Part shown: positions 1 through 8,169 of the stretch, one piece after another
How positions within the stretch are numbered: position 1 is the first letter of the stretch
Layout: every line of letters begins with the position of its first letter
Source of the DNA: Arthrobacter sp. AZCC_0090
Lineage (GTDB): Bacteria > Actinomycetota > Actinomycetes > Actinomycetales > Micrococcaceae
Assembly: GCF_014207375.1 (NCBI RefSeq)
Contig: NZ_JACHEE010000017.1
Coordinates: 19,094 to 83,093 of the forward strand
Reading direction: 5' to 3'
DNA: 64,000 nucleotides
Position numbers and translations under genes: made by a program
Notes under the pieces: model-generated
The model's database searches: none
The model's input: only the letters and a program-made list of their open reading frames with translations
Told to the model about the DNA's origin: nothing

Positions 1-1443
1 GCCGAGGCCATGATCCCGGTGATCGGCCGGCTGTACCGTGAAAACAACGTGGTGACCAGCATCCACGGGCGTAGCCTCATCAACAAATCGTCCATGAACA
101 TCCTGAAGGCCCACCGCTTTGCGCGCCGGATGAGCAAGGACGAACTCCTGCTCGAGGAAACCGCGCCTTTGCTCAATACGCTCGCCGAACTTGAACTCGG
201 GGCCGCGGCGATCGACATCGCCCGCCTCAACGAGAAGTACAAGGCCGAGGCCTCGGGCACCCCGCTCGAAGACTTCCTCCGCGCCGAACTCGCCGCGGTC
301 GTGGGACGCCGCGGCGCGGACGACCGCACCAGCACCGACGTCGTACTCTACGGGTTCGGCCGGATCGGCCGGCTCCTGGCCCGGCTCCTGATCGAAAAGG
401 CCGGCGGCGGCCACGGGCTGCGCCTGCGCGCCATCGTTGTCCGCAAGGGCGCCGAGAATGACCTCGTCAAGCGCGCCAGCCTGTTGCGGCGCGACTCCGT
501 GCACGGTTCCTTCGAAGGCACCATCCGCGTGGATGAGTCCGCCAACACGATCACGGCCAATGGTGTCCAGATCCAGGTCATCTACTCAGACAACCCCTCC
601 ACGGTTGACTACACGGCCTACGGCATCAAAGATGCCCTGGTGGTCGACAACACGGGCCGCTGGCGCGATGCCGAAGGCCTGTCTCAGCACCTGCAGAGCA
701 AGGGCGTCGCACGCGTCCTGCTCACGGCTCCGGGCAAAGGCGACCTTAAGAACATCGTCCACGGCATCAACCACTCCTCCATCGAGGACGCGGACAAGAT
801 CGTCACCGCGGCCTCCTGCACCACCAACGCCATCACCCCGGTGCTCAAGGCACTCAACGACAAGTTCGGCGTCATCCACGGCCACGTGGAAACCGTGCAC
901 TCGTTCACGAACGACCAGAACCTGATCGACAACTTCCACAAGGGCGACCGCCGTGGACGCTCTGCCGCGCTCAACATGGTCATCACCGAAACCGGCGCGG
1001 CCAAGGCCGTGGCAAAGGCGCTTCCGGAACTGCAGGGCAAGCTGACCGGTAACGCGATCCGCGTTCCCACCCCGGACGTTTCGATGGCCATCTTGAACCT
1101 CAACCTCGAAAAGGGAACTACGAAGGACGAGGTCAACAACTACCTTCGTGAGATGTCGCTGCACTCGGAGCTGCGGAAGCAGATCGACTTCATCGACTCG
1201 CCCGAGGTTGTCTCTACCGACTTCGTCGGTTCGCGCCGTGCTGGCATCGTGGACGGCCTGGCCACCATCGCGAACGATAAGAACCTCGTGGTGTATGTCT
1301 GGTACGACAACGAATTCGGCTACAGCTGCCAGGTAGTGCGCGTTATGGAAGAAATGGCTGGCGTGAACCCGCCGTCGTTCCCGGCACGCGGCGTCGCTGT
1401 TAACGTCGAGCCCAACACTTCGTTGGAGACGGCCGGCGTCTAG
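1..1443 (+). CDS. gap: Glyceraldehyde-3-phosphate dehydrogenase, long GapB-type, 5'-truncated by window edge
   Basis: Interconverts glyceraldehyde-3-phosphate and 1,3-bisphosphoglycerate with NAD(P). The frame is open back to base 1, and the text before the first ATG (base 10) already looks like mid-protein, so the true start lies upstream of the window. Counting from the ATG at 10, a roughly 105-residue N-terminal extension precedes the Rossmann motif GFGRIG (115-120). The catalytic motif SCTTN is at 269-273 with Cys270. The C-terminus carries the usual YDNEFGYSC motif. This long form resembles the about 480-residue GapB/GapX of Corynebacterium, which works mainly in gluconeogenesis; that role is inferred here from length. 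It ends in TAG and is followed by a hairpin. The family is certain; the direction of flux is not. Confidence 0.95.
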   Translation, partial: AEAMIPVIGRLYRENNVVTSIHGRSLINKSSMNILKAHRFARRMSKDELLLEETAPLLNTLAELELGAAAIDIARLNEKYKAEASGTPLEDFLRAELAAVVGRRGADDRTSTDVVLYGFGRIGRLLARLLIEKAGGGHGLRLRAIVVRKGAENDLVKRASLLRRDSVHGSFEGTIRVDESANTITANGVQIQVIYSDNPSTVDYTAYGIKDALVVDNTGRWRDAEGLSQHLQSKGVARVLLTAPGKGDLKNIVHGINHSSIEDADKIVTAASCTTNAITPVLKALNDKFGVIHGHVETVHSFTNDQNLIDNFHKGDRRGRSAALNMVITETGAAKAVAKALPELQGKLTGNAIRVPTPDVSMAILNLNLEKGTTKDEVNNYLREMSLHSELRKQIDFIDSPEVVSTDFVGSRRAGIVDGLATIANDKNLVVYVWYDNEFGYSCQVVRVMEEMAGVNPPSFPARGVAVNVEPNTSLETAGV

Positions 1444-1476
1444 CAGGTTTGGCCGAGGCCAGGAAAGACACACAGG

Positions 1477-1514
1477 GGTTTCCCGGCTGATGCGCTGGTA
1501 TCAGCCGGGAAACC
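1477..1514 (+). terminator. Perfect 15-bp hairpin after gap
   Basis: Bases 1477-1491 and 1500-1514 are exact inverted repeats around an 8-nt loop, 34 nt after the gap stop. There is no T-run, so it may be a weak intrinsic terminator or an mRNA 3'-end stabiliser. It also forms part of the leader of the next small gene. Confidence 0.6.
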
Positions 1515-1530
1515 TGACCAGAATGGACCC

Positions 1531-1740
1531 ATGGAACGCGAAAAGATTCTGGAACACGACACAACCCTGGAACACGCACTGGACGTGGCGCGAGCCAACT
1601 TTAAAGAGGCCCAGCGCCTGCTCGACGAGGCCAAGAGGGCATTCGCGGCGGGTGATATCGTCGAGGACCGCGTCGTCCAACTCGAGTCACTTCTTCAGCT
1701 CGCAGCTGATGACTTGAAACGCGTCACCAAGGAGCAATAG
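1531..1740 (+). CDS. Small charged, probably coiled-coil protein (69 aa), unknown function
   Basis: The reading frame starts at an ATG 17 nt after the hairpin that follows gap. The protein is short, helical and rich in Glu, Lys, Arg and Leu, with heptad-like spacing (for example LEHALDVARANFKEAQRLL), and has no signal peptide or membrane segment. It looks superficially like exonuclease VII small subunit, but I do not see that family's pattern and no xseA is adjacent. No strong Shine-Dalgarno sequence is visible, so it may be translated from readthrough of gap. Codon use is G/C-ending like its neighbours, which supports a real gene. Function unknown. Confidence 0.6.
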   Translation: MEREKILEHDTTLEHALDVARANFKEAQRLLDEAKRAFAAGDIVEDRVVQLESLLQLAADDLKRVTKEQ

Positions 1741-1908
1741 CAAGCCGCCCGAGTCGCCTGCGCGGTGATCTGTCCGACGTAGGGCATTACCCCGCGGTGA
1801 TGATTCCGGCACAGTGACTTGTCCTCCACACTGTGGATATCGGCATTCGTTGTCGATGCCCTGACCTAGTCTCAAGGGACGTATTCCTCCTCGAAAGGAT
1901 CCGACTCC

Positions 1909-2706
1909 TTGAGCACCACTTGGGCTGCATATCGACGTGCTCGCCGCCAGTCCCTTCAAGCCTGGGTGCTGCTGATTCTCTTGGCCGCGGGTGCCCTTGG
2001 AGGCCTTGCATGGTTCTTCGCCGCTGGCCAGTTCGCCGTCGCTGAATCCCCAGGCAATGGACCCACGGAAGCGCCCGTCTTCGACCCCGCCTGGATGAAG
2101 CCGGTGGAGTCCGTGCAGCCAGTTCCCGTCGGTTTGGCCGTTGATGCCCTAGACGCGATCCCCGTGAAGGGGCGTGCCGCCAAGGACAACTACGACCGCA
2201 ACGAATTCGGCCAAGCCTGGCTCGACGTTGACCGGAACGGTTGCGATACCCGGAACGACGTCCTGAGGCGGGACCTCACGGCGGTTGAGTTCACTACAGG
2301 CTCCAAATGCAGGATCGCGTCTGGAGAACTCCGCGAGCCCTACGTCGGGCAGGACATCCATTTCCGCAGAGGATCCGAAAGCAGCGCGGCCGTGCAGATT
2401 GACCATGTGGTGGCCCTCGGCGATGCCTGGCAGAAGGGTGCCCAACAGCTCACCGCGAAGCAGCGTCAAAGCCTCGCCAATGATCCCCTCAACCTCATCG
2501 CCGTCGACGGTCCAGCGAACGTGAAGAAGAGTGCCGGCGACGCCGCAACCTGGCTACCCGCGAACAAGGGATTTCGCTGCCATTACGTGGCACGCCAAAT
2601 CTCCGTCAAGGCCGCGTACCGGCTTTGGGTCACCCAGGCCGAGAAAGACGCCATGAAGCGTGTCCTGGACTCGTGCCCAGGCCAGCAGACCATCACGGCG
2701 AAGTAG
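1909..2706 (+). CDS. Membrane-anchored HNH nuclease (DUF1524/GmrSD C-terminal type)
   Basis: The protein of 265 residues starts at TTG with a GAAAGGA ribosome site about 10 nt upstream. Residues 18-39 form one hydrophobic segment after a short basic tail, so it is either a type II membrane protein or a secreted protein. The nuclease part carries the family pattern: RNGCDTRNDVL at 109-119, the HNH-like IDHVVAL at 164-170 (Asp165, His166), and NDPLNL at 191-196. Cysteines at 112, 134 and 224 may form disulfides outside the cell. Proteins of this family are metal-dependent nucleases exported by many actinobacteria, probably for nutrient DNA use or competition. It stands alone with no restriction partner, so a role in restriction is unlikely. 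Confidence 0.85.
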   Translation: MSTTWAAYRRARRQSLQAWVLLILLAAGALGGLAWFFAAGQFAVAESPGNGPTEAPVFDPAWMKPVESVQPVPVGLAVDALDAIPVKGRAAKDNYDRNEFGQAWLDVDRNGCDTRNDVLRRDLTAVEFTTGSKCRIASGELREPYVGQDIHFRRGSESSAAVQIDHVVALGDAWQKGAQQLTAKQRQSLANDPLNLIAVDGPANVKKSAGDAATWLPANKGFRCHYVARQISVKAAYRLWVTQAEKDAMKRVLDSCPGQQTITAK

Positions 2707-2733
2707 CGGGCTGAGGACACAGGAACGGATCCG

Positions 2734-3585
2734 TCAGGAGTGGTTCCCTGGAGCCGGCGGAAGCACCACGTGGCCGTGTCCAAGTTGCCAGGCCCCGCCG
2801 TCGTCGATCCTTTCCAGGACCACGCGCTGAAGCGACGTCTCGCGGGGCAGCTCGGCAAGGCTATTCATGTCCCGGTGCCGGAAGGTGAAGTAGACGGCGT
2901 CGCTCGGCGCGTCCGAACAGCGGTCCAGGGTGAACCTGCGAGCAAATGCCGCGATGTTGCTGTCTGGCAGTTTGCGGGCAAGATAGGGATCCAGCATCCA
3001 GGAATCGCAGCTCGCTACCGCAATTGTTTTGTCCGGGAAGAAGCGGTCAAAGAACTCCCTGGCCTGGCTGAAGCTGGTGTCCACGAGGGCGGGGGAGAGG
3101 CCGCCATTCTCGGGGATGTGTACGCCTAGCACCCATTCTCCATGTGCAGCTGGGGAACTTTCTCCGTTGCCGCGGACAAGGTGGAACTGCAAACGGCCGA
3201 TCCGGAAGATGTTTCCCGCCATGTGCAGCGTCAGCCAGGCCCACGTGTCCAAGCCGAAACGTCCATGCACCCGCCGGTTGATGCGAAGGTTCAGTCCGAC
3301 GTCGGCCAGGATCGCGGCGGACGATTCCCGGGAGATGCCGAGGGAAAGATGATGGTTGGTGACCACAGGCGCAAAGCGCAGAAGCGCCTCGATCCAGTCC
3401 GTTTCCGTGCAGCCCTCCGCTGAGGCGGACTCGGTGGGAAAGGTGCCCAGACGGGCGTTCAAGATGGCAAGAGCCCGCCGCGTACCGTCTCCTGGAGGTG
3501 ACGCCAGCAGCGCGGCGCACTCCTGTGCGTCCTCGCCATGGATGTCGAGGAGCCTGAACAATTCGTCCTGCGCGATGCCGCTCAT
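2734..3585 (-). CDS. GNAT-like acyltransferase-domain protein
   Basis: This 283-residue protein has the layout of the actinobacterial two-part acyltransferases called NAT_N plus GNAT_C: a helical N-terminal half (about 1-140) and a C-terminal half with the signature HIPENGGLSPALVDTS, followed by CDSWMLDPYLARKLPDSNI. No membrane segment is visible. Members of this family sit beside varied metabolic genes and their acyl acceptor is unknown. It lies 3 bases upstream of the peptide deformylase gene on the same strand, so the two are probably co-transcribed. Whether that link reflects function is unclear. The last residues converge on the HNH nuclease gene with a 27-base gap. Confidence 0.75.
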   Translation of the reverse strand: MSGIAQDELFRLLDIHGEDAQECAALLASPPGDGTRRALAILNARLGTFPTESASAEGCTETDWIEALLRFAPVVTNHHLSLGISRESSAAILADVGLNLRINRRVHGRFGLDTWAWLTLHMAGNIFRIGRLQFHLVRGNGESSPAAHGEWVLGVHIPENGGLSPALVDTSFSQAREFFDRFFPDKTIAVASCDSWMLDPYLARKLPDSNIAAFARRFTLDRCSDAPSDAVYFTFRHRDMNSLAELPRETSLQRVVLERIDDGGAWQLGHGHVVLPPAPGNHS

Positions 3586-3588
3586 CAG

Positions 3589-4161
3589 TCAGTGCCCGAA
3601 GGGATCCGGATCGACGCCCGGCATCCAGCTCAAGCCAGGGACTCCCCAGCCGTTCTTCTTGGCTTGCTTCATGGCTTTCTTGGCATAGCGGTCGACGAGG
3701 CGATTCACATAGAGCTTGCCATCGAGATGATCGAACTCGTGCTGCATGACCCTGGCGAACCAGCCTGTCGCCACAAAATCCACAGGCTTTCCGTGACCGT
3801 CGAACCCTTGGACACGAGCCCACTCGGCTCTCTGCAGGGGGTAATGCTCACCCGGGAAAGACAAACAGCCTTCTACGTCTTCCTCGGGGTCCGGAAGGGC
3901 TCCGGGGATCTTGGAGAGGGTGAGAACCGGGTTTACCAGAACGCCTTCGTCGGGTGCGTCGTCGTCATTGGCGTATTTGAAAATGAAGATCCGTTTGCCG
4001 ACTCCCACCTGGGGTGCAGCCAGTCCAACGCCGTTGGCGGCTTCGTTCGTTTCGAACATGTCGGCAATCAAGCTGCGTAGTTCGTCGTCGAACTCTTCGA
4101 CCTCGCTCGCCCGGCGGTGAAGCACGGGTTCGCCCCAGATGGTGACTGGCAGGACGGTCAT
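3589..4161 (-). CDS. def: Peptide deformylase
   Basis: Removes the formyl group from the N-terminal methionine of new proteins at the ribosome exit. At 190 residues it has normal length. All three metal-site motifs are present: GVGLAAPQVG, EGCLSFPG and QHEFDHLDG (HExxH). I placed the start at the ATG at 4161 because AGAGGAG lies just upstream and MTVLPVTIWGEPVL matches the family N-terminus. A longer reading to 4269 would only add a Pro/Arg-rich non-family stretch. It pairs functionally with methionine aminopeptidase, also in this window. The acyltransferase gene follows 3 bases downstream in the same direction. Confidence 0.96.
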   Translation of the reverse strand: MTVLPVTIWGEPVLHRRASEVEEFDDELRSLIADMFETNEAANGVGLAAPQVGVGKRIFIFKYANDDDAPDEGVLVNPVLTLSKIPGALPDPEEDVEGCLSFPGEHYPLQRAEWARVQGFDGHGKPVDFVATGWFARVMQHEFDHLDGKLYVNRLVDRYAKKAMKQAKKNGWGVPGLSWMPGVDPDPFGH

Positions 4162-4221
4162 GTCAGGTGCTCCTCTGGCTTTCGGGTCTGGAAGGGGCTG
4201 CCGGAAGAGGCCCGGACAAAG

Positions 4222-4255
4222 CAAAGGCCGCACTGGATAACCAGTACGGCCTTTG
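4222..4255 (-). terminator. Hairpin terminator downstream of tRNA-His
   Basis: The arms CAAAGGCCG-ACTGG (4222-4236) and CCAGT-CGGCCTTTG (4241-4255) pair around ATAA, with one C/A mismatch. On the minus strand the hairpin is followed by CTTTGTCC, as expected for the end of the tRNA-His transcript, and it separates that RNA from def. Confidence 0.7.
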
Positions 4256-4289
4256 GCTGCGATCGGCAAACTTCAACCGATCTCATGAG

Positions 4290-4363
4290 GGTGAGCGACG
4301 GGGGTTGAACCCGCGACCTCCTGGACCACAACCAGGCGCTCTGCCAACTGAGCTACGCCCACC
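4290..4363 (-). tRNA. tRNA-His (GTG anticodon)
   Basis: A full cloverleaf reads leftward: acceptor GTGGGCG/CGCTCAC, D-arm GCTC...GAGC, anticodon loop TTGTGGT with GTG, and T-arm GCGGG TTCAACC CCCGT. The gene encodes the histidine-specific extra G-1 (4363) opposite C73 (4290), the identity element for HisRS. CCA is not encoded. Confidence 0.96.
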
Positions 4364-4493
4364 ATACGCCTTTGACCGCTTTCGGAATGACCCGTCAGCT
4401 GCGAAGGCAACGACAAAAACTATACCCCGTGTTTGGGGGTGCTTTTGCCACTTTTGACCGTTTAGGTGAAATTTCCCGAAAACGTGCCGCAGA

Positions 4494-5120
4494 TCACGCG
4501 CTCGGCGGCGTCTCCGGGGTGGCCGCAATCTGCTTGGAAATCTTTTGTGCCGTAGCCGTGTCAGGCCCAGGCGCCGGGACGAAGACTGCCTCGCGGTAGT
4601 AACGCAATTCGTCGATGGAATCCCTGATGTCTCCAAGCGCGCGGTGGCCGCCATGTTTGGCGGGAGACTGGAAATAGGCGCGGGGGAACCAGCGGCGCGA
4701 GAGTTCCTTGATGGTACTGACGTCGATGACCCGATAGTGAAGGTGTTCAACGATGTTGGGCATGTCCCGGGCGAGGAACATCCGGTCTGTTCCTACCGAG
4801 TTTCCGCCGAGCGGTGCCTTCTTGGGGTCCGGTACCCACTTCTCGATGTACTCAAGGACGATTGCTTCGGCTTCGGCCATGGTCTTGCCGTGGGGGAGCT
4901 CGTCCAAGAGCTTCGAACGGGTGTGCATGTCGCGGACGAAGTCGTTCATCTGTTCAAGAGCGGCGTCTTCCGGTTTGATGACGACGTCCACGCCATCACC
5001 CAGGATGTTGAGCTCCGAATCTGTGACCAAGGCCGCCACCTCGATCAGGGCGTCATTTTCGAGGTCCAGGCCGGTCATCTCACAGTCGATCCAGACGATG
5101 CGTTCATTAGTAATAGGCAC
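4494..5120 (-). CDS. orn: Oligoribonuclease
   Basis: A 3'-5' exoribonuclease that degrades 2-5 nt RNA leftovers and linear dinucleotides such as pGpG. The 208-residue protein has DEDDh-type motifs: IDCEMTGLD near the N-terminus (Asp-x-Glu), GNSVGTDRMFLARDMP in the middle, and KHGGHRALGDIRDSI at the end with the catalytic His and Asp. I chose the GTG at 5120, which gives VPITNERIVWIDCEM and has GGCTGGAA upstream. Frames further out only add an Arg/Pro-rich tail. It is divergent from the mannosyltransferase gene to the right, and tRNA-His follows it on the same strand. Confidence 0.96.
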   Translation of the reverse strand: MPITNERIVWIDCEMTGLDLENDALIEVAALVTDSELNILGDGVDVVIKPEDAALEQMNDFVRDMHTRSKLLDELPHGKTMAEAEAIVLEYIEKWVPDPKKAPLGGNSVGTDRMFLARDMPNIVEHLHYRVIDVSTIKELSRRWFPRAYFQSPAKHGGHRALGDIRDSIDELRYYREAVFVPAPGPDTATAQKISKQIAATPETPPSA

Positions 5121-5335
5121 GCGTTCCAGCCTACCGTTCGGCCGCGCGGGACGCGTGGCGGAGCGCTCGATTCCGCGATTGCGACGCACTCCGGCTGGTA
5201 AACTGGGCCGTTGTCGAGCGGTTGTTGCTTGCCTCGATGAGCTGGATCAATGTACGTAGGGACTGGAATATCATGACGGCAGGCGGATCGGGCGTGGGCA
5301 CCTCAAACAGCCGGGATGAGGCAAAGGAACCCGAC

Positions 5336-6898
5336 ATGCCGTCTGGGACGATCGCCCGGGGTCTCTATTCCCCGAATAATGCTCACACCAGTGCCGGTAC
5401 CGCCAGCCAAGTCAAGGCCTATGTAGCCATCTGGCAAGGTTTCTTTGGATCCCTTATGATCTTCGCCGGTTCGATCGGCGCTGGCTGGATCGCCAACGGA
5501 TCACCGATGTTCAGGCACCCGGTTGTCATCGCTTTGCGCACCGAGGGTTGGGGCGTTACCACTTCCACGATCTTGCTGACGGCCGGGGCCATGCTTTTGG
5601 TCCGGTCCTGGTTGCGCCTTGGGCAAAGGCTCAAAGACTGGGGACCAGGCTCGCTCAGATCGGTAGTCGTGGCGGTTGCGGCGTGGGCCGCGCCCATGAT
5701 GTTCGCCGTGCCCATCTATTCGCGCGACGTGTACGCCTACACCGGCCAAGGCAGGCTGGTCCTGGAAGGCCAGAACCCCTACACCGCGGGCATTTCAACC
5801 CTCAGCAACTGGTTTTCCCTCGGTGCCGACCCGGCCTGGGCTGAAGCCAAGACCCCTTATGGGCCATATTTCCTGTGGCTTGCGAGGTGGGTAGTAGGCA
5901 TCACGGACGCCCAGCCCGATCTGTCCGTCTTGCTCTTTCGCGTTTTGGCGACAGTGGGGGTGCTGCTTTGTGTGGTGTACGTTCCCAAGCTGGCAGAGCT
6001 CCACGGGATTAATCCGGGCCGTGCGCTGTGGATCGCTGTGGCCAATCCGCTCTTCCTCATCAGTTTCGTGGCCAGCGCCCATAACGATGCCCTCATGGTG
6101 GGCCTGGCGGTCGCAGGAATGTATTTTGCCGCAACCGGCCGCCATATCACCGGTCTCCTGCTGGTCACGGCTTCCATTGGAATCAAGCCGATCACCGTGC
6201 TTCTCCTACCTTTCATCGGCCTCATGTGGGCAGGACCGGCCGCGAGCTGGACCCGCAAGTTCCTGTTCTGGGGCGCAACGGCCGCCATCAGCTTTGGCGT
6301 GCTGGCCATCAGCGGAATCCCCTACAACCTTGGTTTTGGGTGGGTCTGGGCCATCCTCGATCCCACCCCCGGCTATACCGGATATTCGCCTTCCGGCTTC
6401 CTGGGCCAGCAGGTCGAGGTGATCGCGAACCTCTTGGGCTTGCCCGGGCCGGCCGTGGCCACCGGACTCCGTGCGCTCATGAAGTGGGCCGGAATGGCGC
6501 TGGTGGTGGTACTGATGTTCCGTGGCGACTATTCGCGGCTGGTACGGCGCGCGGCCTTGGGGTTTGCCGCCGTCGTCATGCTTTCCCCCATCATCCAGCC
6601 TTGGTACATCCTGTGGTTCATTCCGTTGCTCGCGGTCACGGGCATCAGGGACGACTGGCAGATCAAGTCGCTCTACGTCGCCATCACCTTCTTCGTGGCC
6701 TTTGGCGCGCAGGACCAGATTTCGGTGTTGTCCTTTGTGGAGCTGAACGTGAAGGTGTCTTCCTTGGCCTTCGTGGTGGCGGTGGGATTCACGGTCTACT
6801 TGATGGTCCTGGACGTGCACACCCGAAGATTGCTGATCCAGTCCCCGCCCATGGAACTGCTCCGCAGGCTTGAGCGAAGGCTCAGGCGCCCTGAATAG
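5336..6898 (+). CDS. mptB: MptB-like polyprenol-phosphate-mannose-dependent alpha-1,6-mannosyltransferase
   Basis: A multi-pass GT-C glycosyltransferase (about 520 aa, 12 or more hydrophobic segments) of the MptB family, which extends alpha-1,6-mannan cores of lipomannan using polyprenyl-phosphate-mannose. The conserved loop motifs are visible: YSRDVYAYTGQGRL with the acidic residue after the first large loop, NPYTAGISTLSNWFSLG, KTPYGPYFLWL, and SAHNDALMVG. The ATG at 5336 has AAAGGA seven bases upstream and is preferred; ATG 5273 or TTG 5222 are in-frame alternatives. Its 3' end overlaps the convergent GT87-like gene by 17 bases. A paralogue at 9780 brackets the two GT87-like genes. The exact acceptor cannot be read from sequence. 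Confidence 0.88.
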   Translation: MPSGTIARGLYSPNNAHTSAGTASQVKAYVAIWQGFFGSLMIFAGSIGAGWIANGSPMFRHPVVIALRTEGWGVTTSTILLTAGAMLLVRSWLRLGQRLKDWGPGSLRSVVVAVAAWAAPMMFAVPIYSRDVYAYTGQGRLVLEGQNPYTAGISTLSNWFSLGADPAWAEAKTPYGPYFLWLARWVVGITDAQPDLSVLLFRVLATVGVLLCVVYVPKLAELHGINPGRALWIAVANPLFLISFVASAHNDALMVGLAVAGMYFAATGRHITGLLLVTASIGIKPITVLLLPFIGLMWAGPAASWTRKFLFWGATAAISFGVLAISGIPYNLGFGWVWAILDPTPGYTGYSPSGFLGQQVEVIANLLGLPGPAVATGLRALMKWAGMALVVVLMFRGDYSRLVRRAALGFAAVVMLSPIIQPWYILWFIPLLAVTGIRDDWQIKSLYVAITFFVAFGAQDQISVLSFVELNVKVSSLAFVVAVGFTVYLMVLDVHTRRLLIQSPPMELLRRLERRLRRPE

Positions 6899-8168
6899 CG
6901 GCCGCCGCGCCGGACTTGCGGCCTAGCTCGAGGGATCGCTGTACGGACCACCAGAGCAGGACGACCAGAAGCACATTGCGCGTGGTGAGTACTGCTGCCA
7001 TCACGGGGTTGGCGTGTATGAGCGGCGTGTAGAAGAGCGGGTAGATCACAAAAGTCGTCATGGCGATGCCCATCAGAAGGGCGGCAGGAACACGCCACCG
7101 ATTCCAGTCGTGGGTCAGGCCGGCTACAACCACCGGAGCCAGCCAGATAATGAATTGCGGCGAACCCACCTTGTTGAACACGATGAACGCGGTGGTCATC
7201 ATGAGTGCACCTTCAAGAAACAGCTCTTCCGGTTCGGCTCCGCGCCGAAGTGCCCAAACCAAGAGGACTGAGCCCGCGACGGCGGCCAGCACCAGGAGGG
7301 GCTGCATCATGAACGCAGCCACATTCGCGCCCGGTCCGTACACCTCCGTGGAATTGATGGCGACGTTGTCGGCGATTTTGGAGCCGCCGATGTTGAGCAC
7401 GCTGAGCCAGACCCACGGAGTTGAGAAGGTGGCTTCCAATTGCATACCGCGCTCACCTTGGTTCGTCAGGAAGTCAAGGATGTGCGGAAGCCCGCCTGAA
7501 ACGTAGGTACCCAGCGCGACGACCGCTGTGACTGCGGCACCGCAGGCGATGATCTGCAGCCTGCGGCCACTCGCGATGACGATCGGTACCAGGACGGCGG
7601 CCGGCCAGACCTTGATCCAGGTGGCAATGCTGAGGAGGATGCCTGCTGCTACGGGACGCGTGGCTGCATACAGGAGAGCTACCAACACGATGGGCGCGGT
7701 GATGCCCTCCACCCGGGCAAAGCTGAGGTAACCCATGAAAGCGGTGAAGAACAGCCACCACCAGGCGGGCGCAATGCCTGTCTTCCGGCGAGGTCCCCGT
7801 GTCAGGATGAACAAGCCGGCGGCATTGAGCGCCGTGATGATCATCGTCCAGACCAGCAAATACGGGCCCGGGCCCGCGATGTTGGCCAGGAAGATCGGAA
7901 TCTGCGCGAGCACCGGATAGACCCAGGGGCTGATCGTGCCGTTGAGATCCGCAGGGTTGTAACCGTTCACTGCCCACTGGCGGTACTGCTCTGTGTCGCT
8001 GAAGGTGTTCCCCGAGATGAAAAAGCTCGCCATCCAGCCGAGGAAGTACACATGGACGGCGGCAAAACCCCACCACACGCTGGAAGGACGGCTGAACCAT
8101 GCGACGGCGGCAGGCGGCAGGGCGGCGTCGCGCACGCGGACCAGCCTGTCAAAGAATCGAACGGAAAT
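6882..8168 (-). CDS. GT87-like membrane mannosyltransferase, paralogue A; apparent ATT start
   Basis: A polytopic GT-C protein of the GT87/DUF2029 type, expected to use polyprenyl-phosphate-mannose at the outer face of the membrane. Visible signatures are the early extracytoplasmic acidic segment FSDTEQYRQW, ISPWVYPVLAQIP, WIKVWPAA and FNKVGSPQFIIWLAP. The translation start is unusual. No ATG, GTG or TTG occurs in frame near the upstream gene's stop except GTG 8135, which lacks a ribosome site and removes conserved residues. An ATT at 8168 lies 1 base after the upstream TGA and 7 bases after a perfect AAGGAG. Its N-terminus then aligns with that of the neighbouring paralogue. The enzyme family is well supported; the substrate is inferred. 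Confidence 0.85.
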   Translation of the reverse strand: MSVRFFDRLVRVRDAALPPAAVAWFSRPSSVWWGFAAVHVYFLGWMASFFISGNTFSDTEQYRQWAVNGYNPADLNGTISPWVYPVLAQIPIFLANIAGPGPYLLVWTMIITALNAAGLFILTRGPRRKTGIAPAWWWLFFTAFMGYLSFARVEGITAPIVLVALLYAATRPVAAGILLSIATWIKVWPAAVLVPIVIASGRRLQIIACGAAVTAVVALGTYVSGGLPHILDFLTNQGERGMQLEATFSTPWVWLSVLNIGGSKIADNVAINSTEVYGPGANVAAFMMQPLLVLAAVAGSVLLVWALRRGAEPEELFLEGALMMTTAFIVFNKVGSPQFIIWLAPVVVAGLTHDWNRWRVPAALLMGIAMTTFVIYPLFYTPLIHANPVMAAVLTTRNVLLVVLLWWSVQRSLELGRKSGAAAAIQGA

Positions 8169-8169
8169 C

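Noticed and set aside
1531..1740. Exonuclease VII small subunit (xseB)
   Set aside because: Size and helicity fit, but the family motif and an adjacent xseA are missing.
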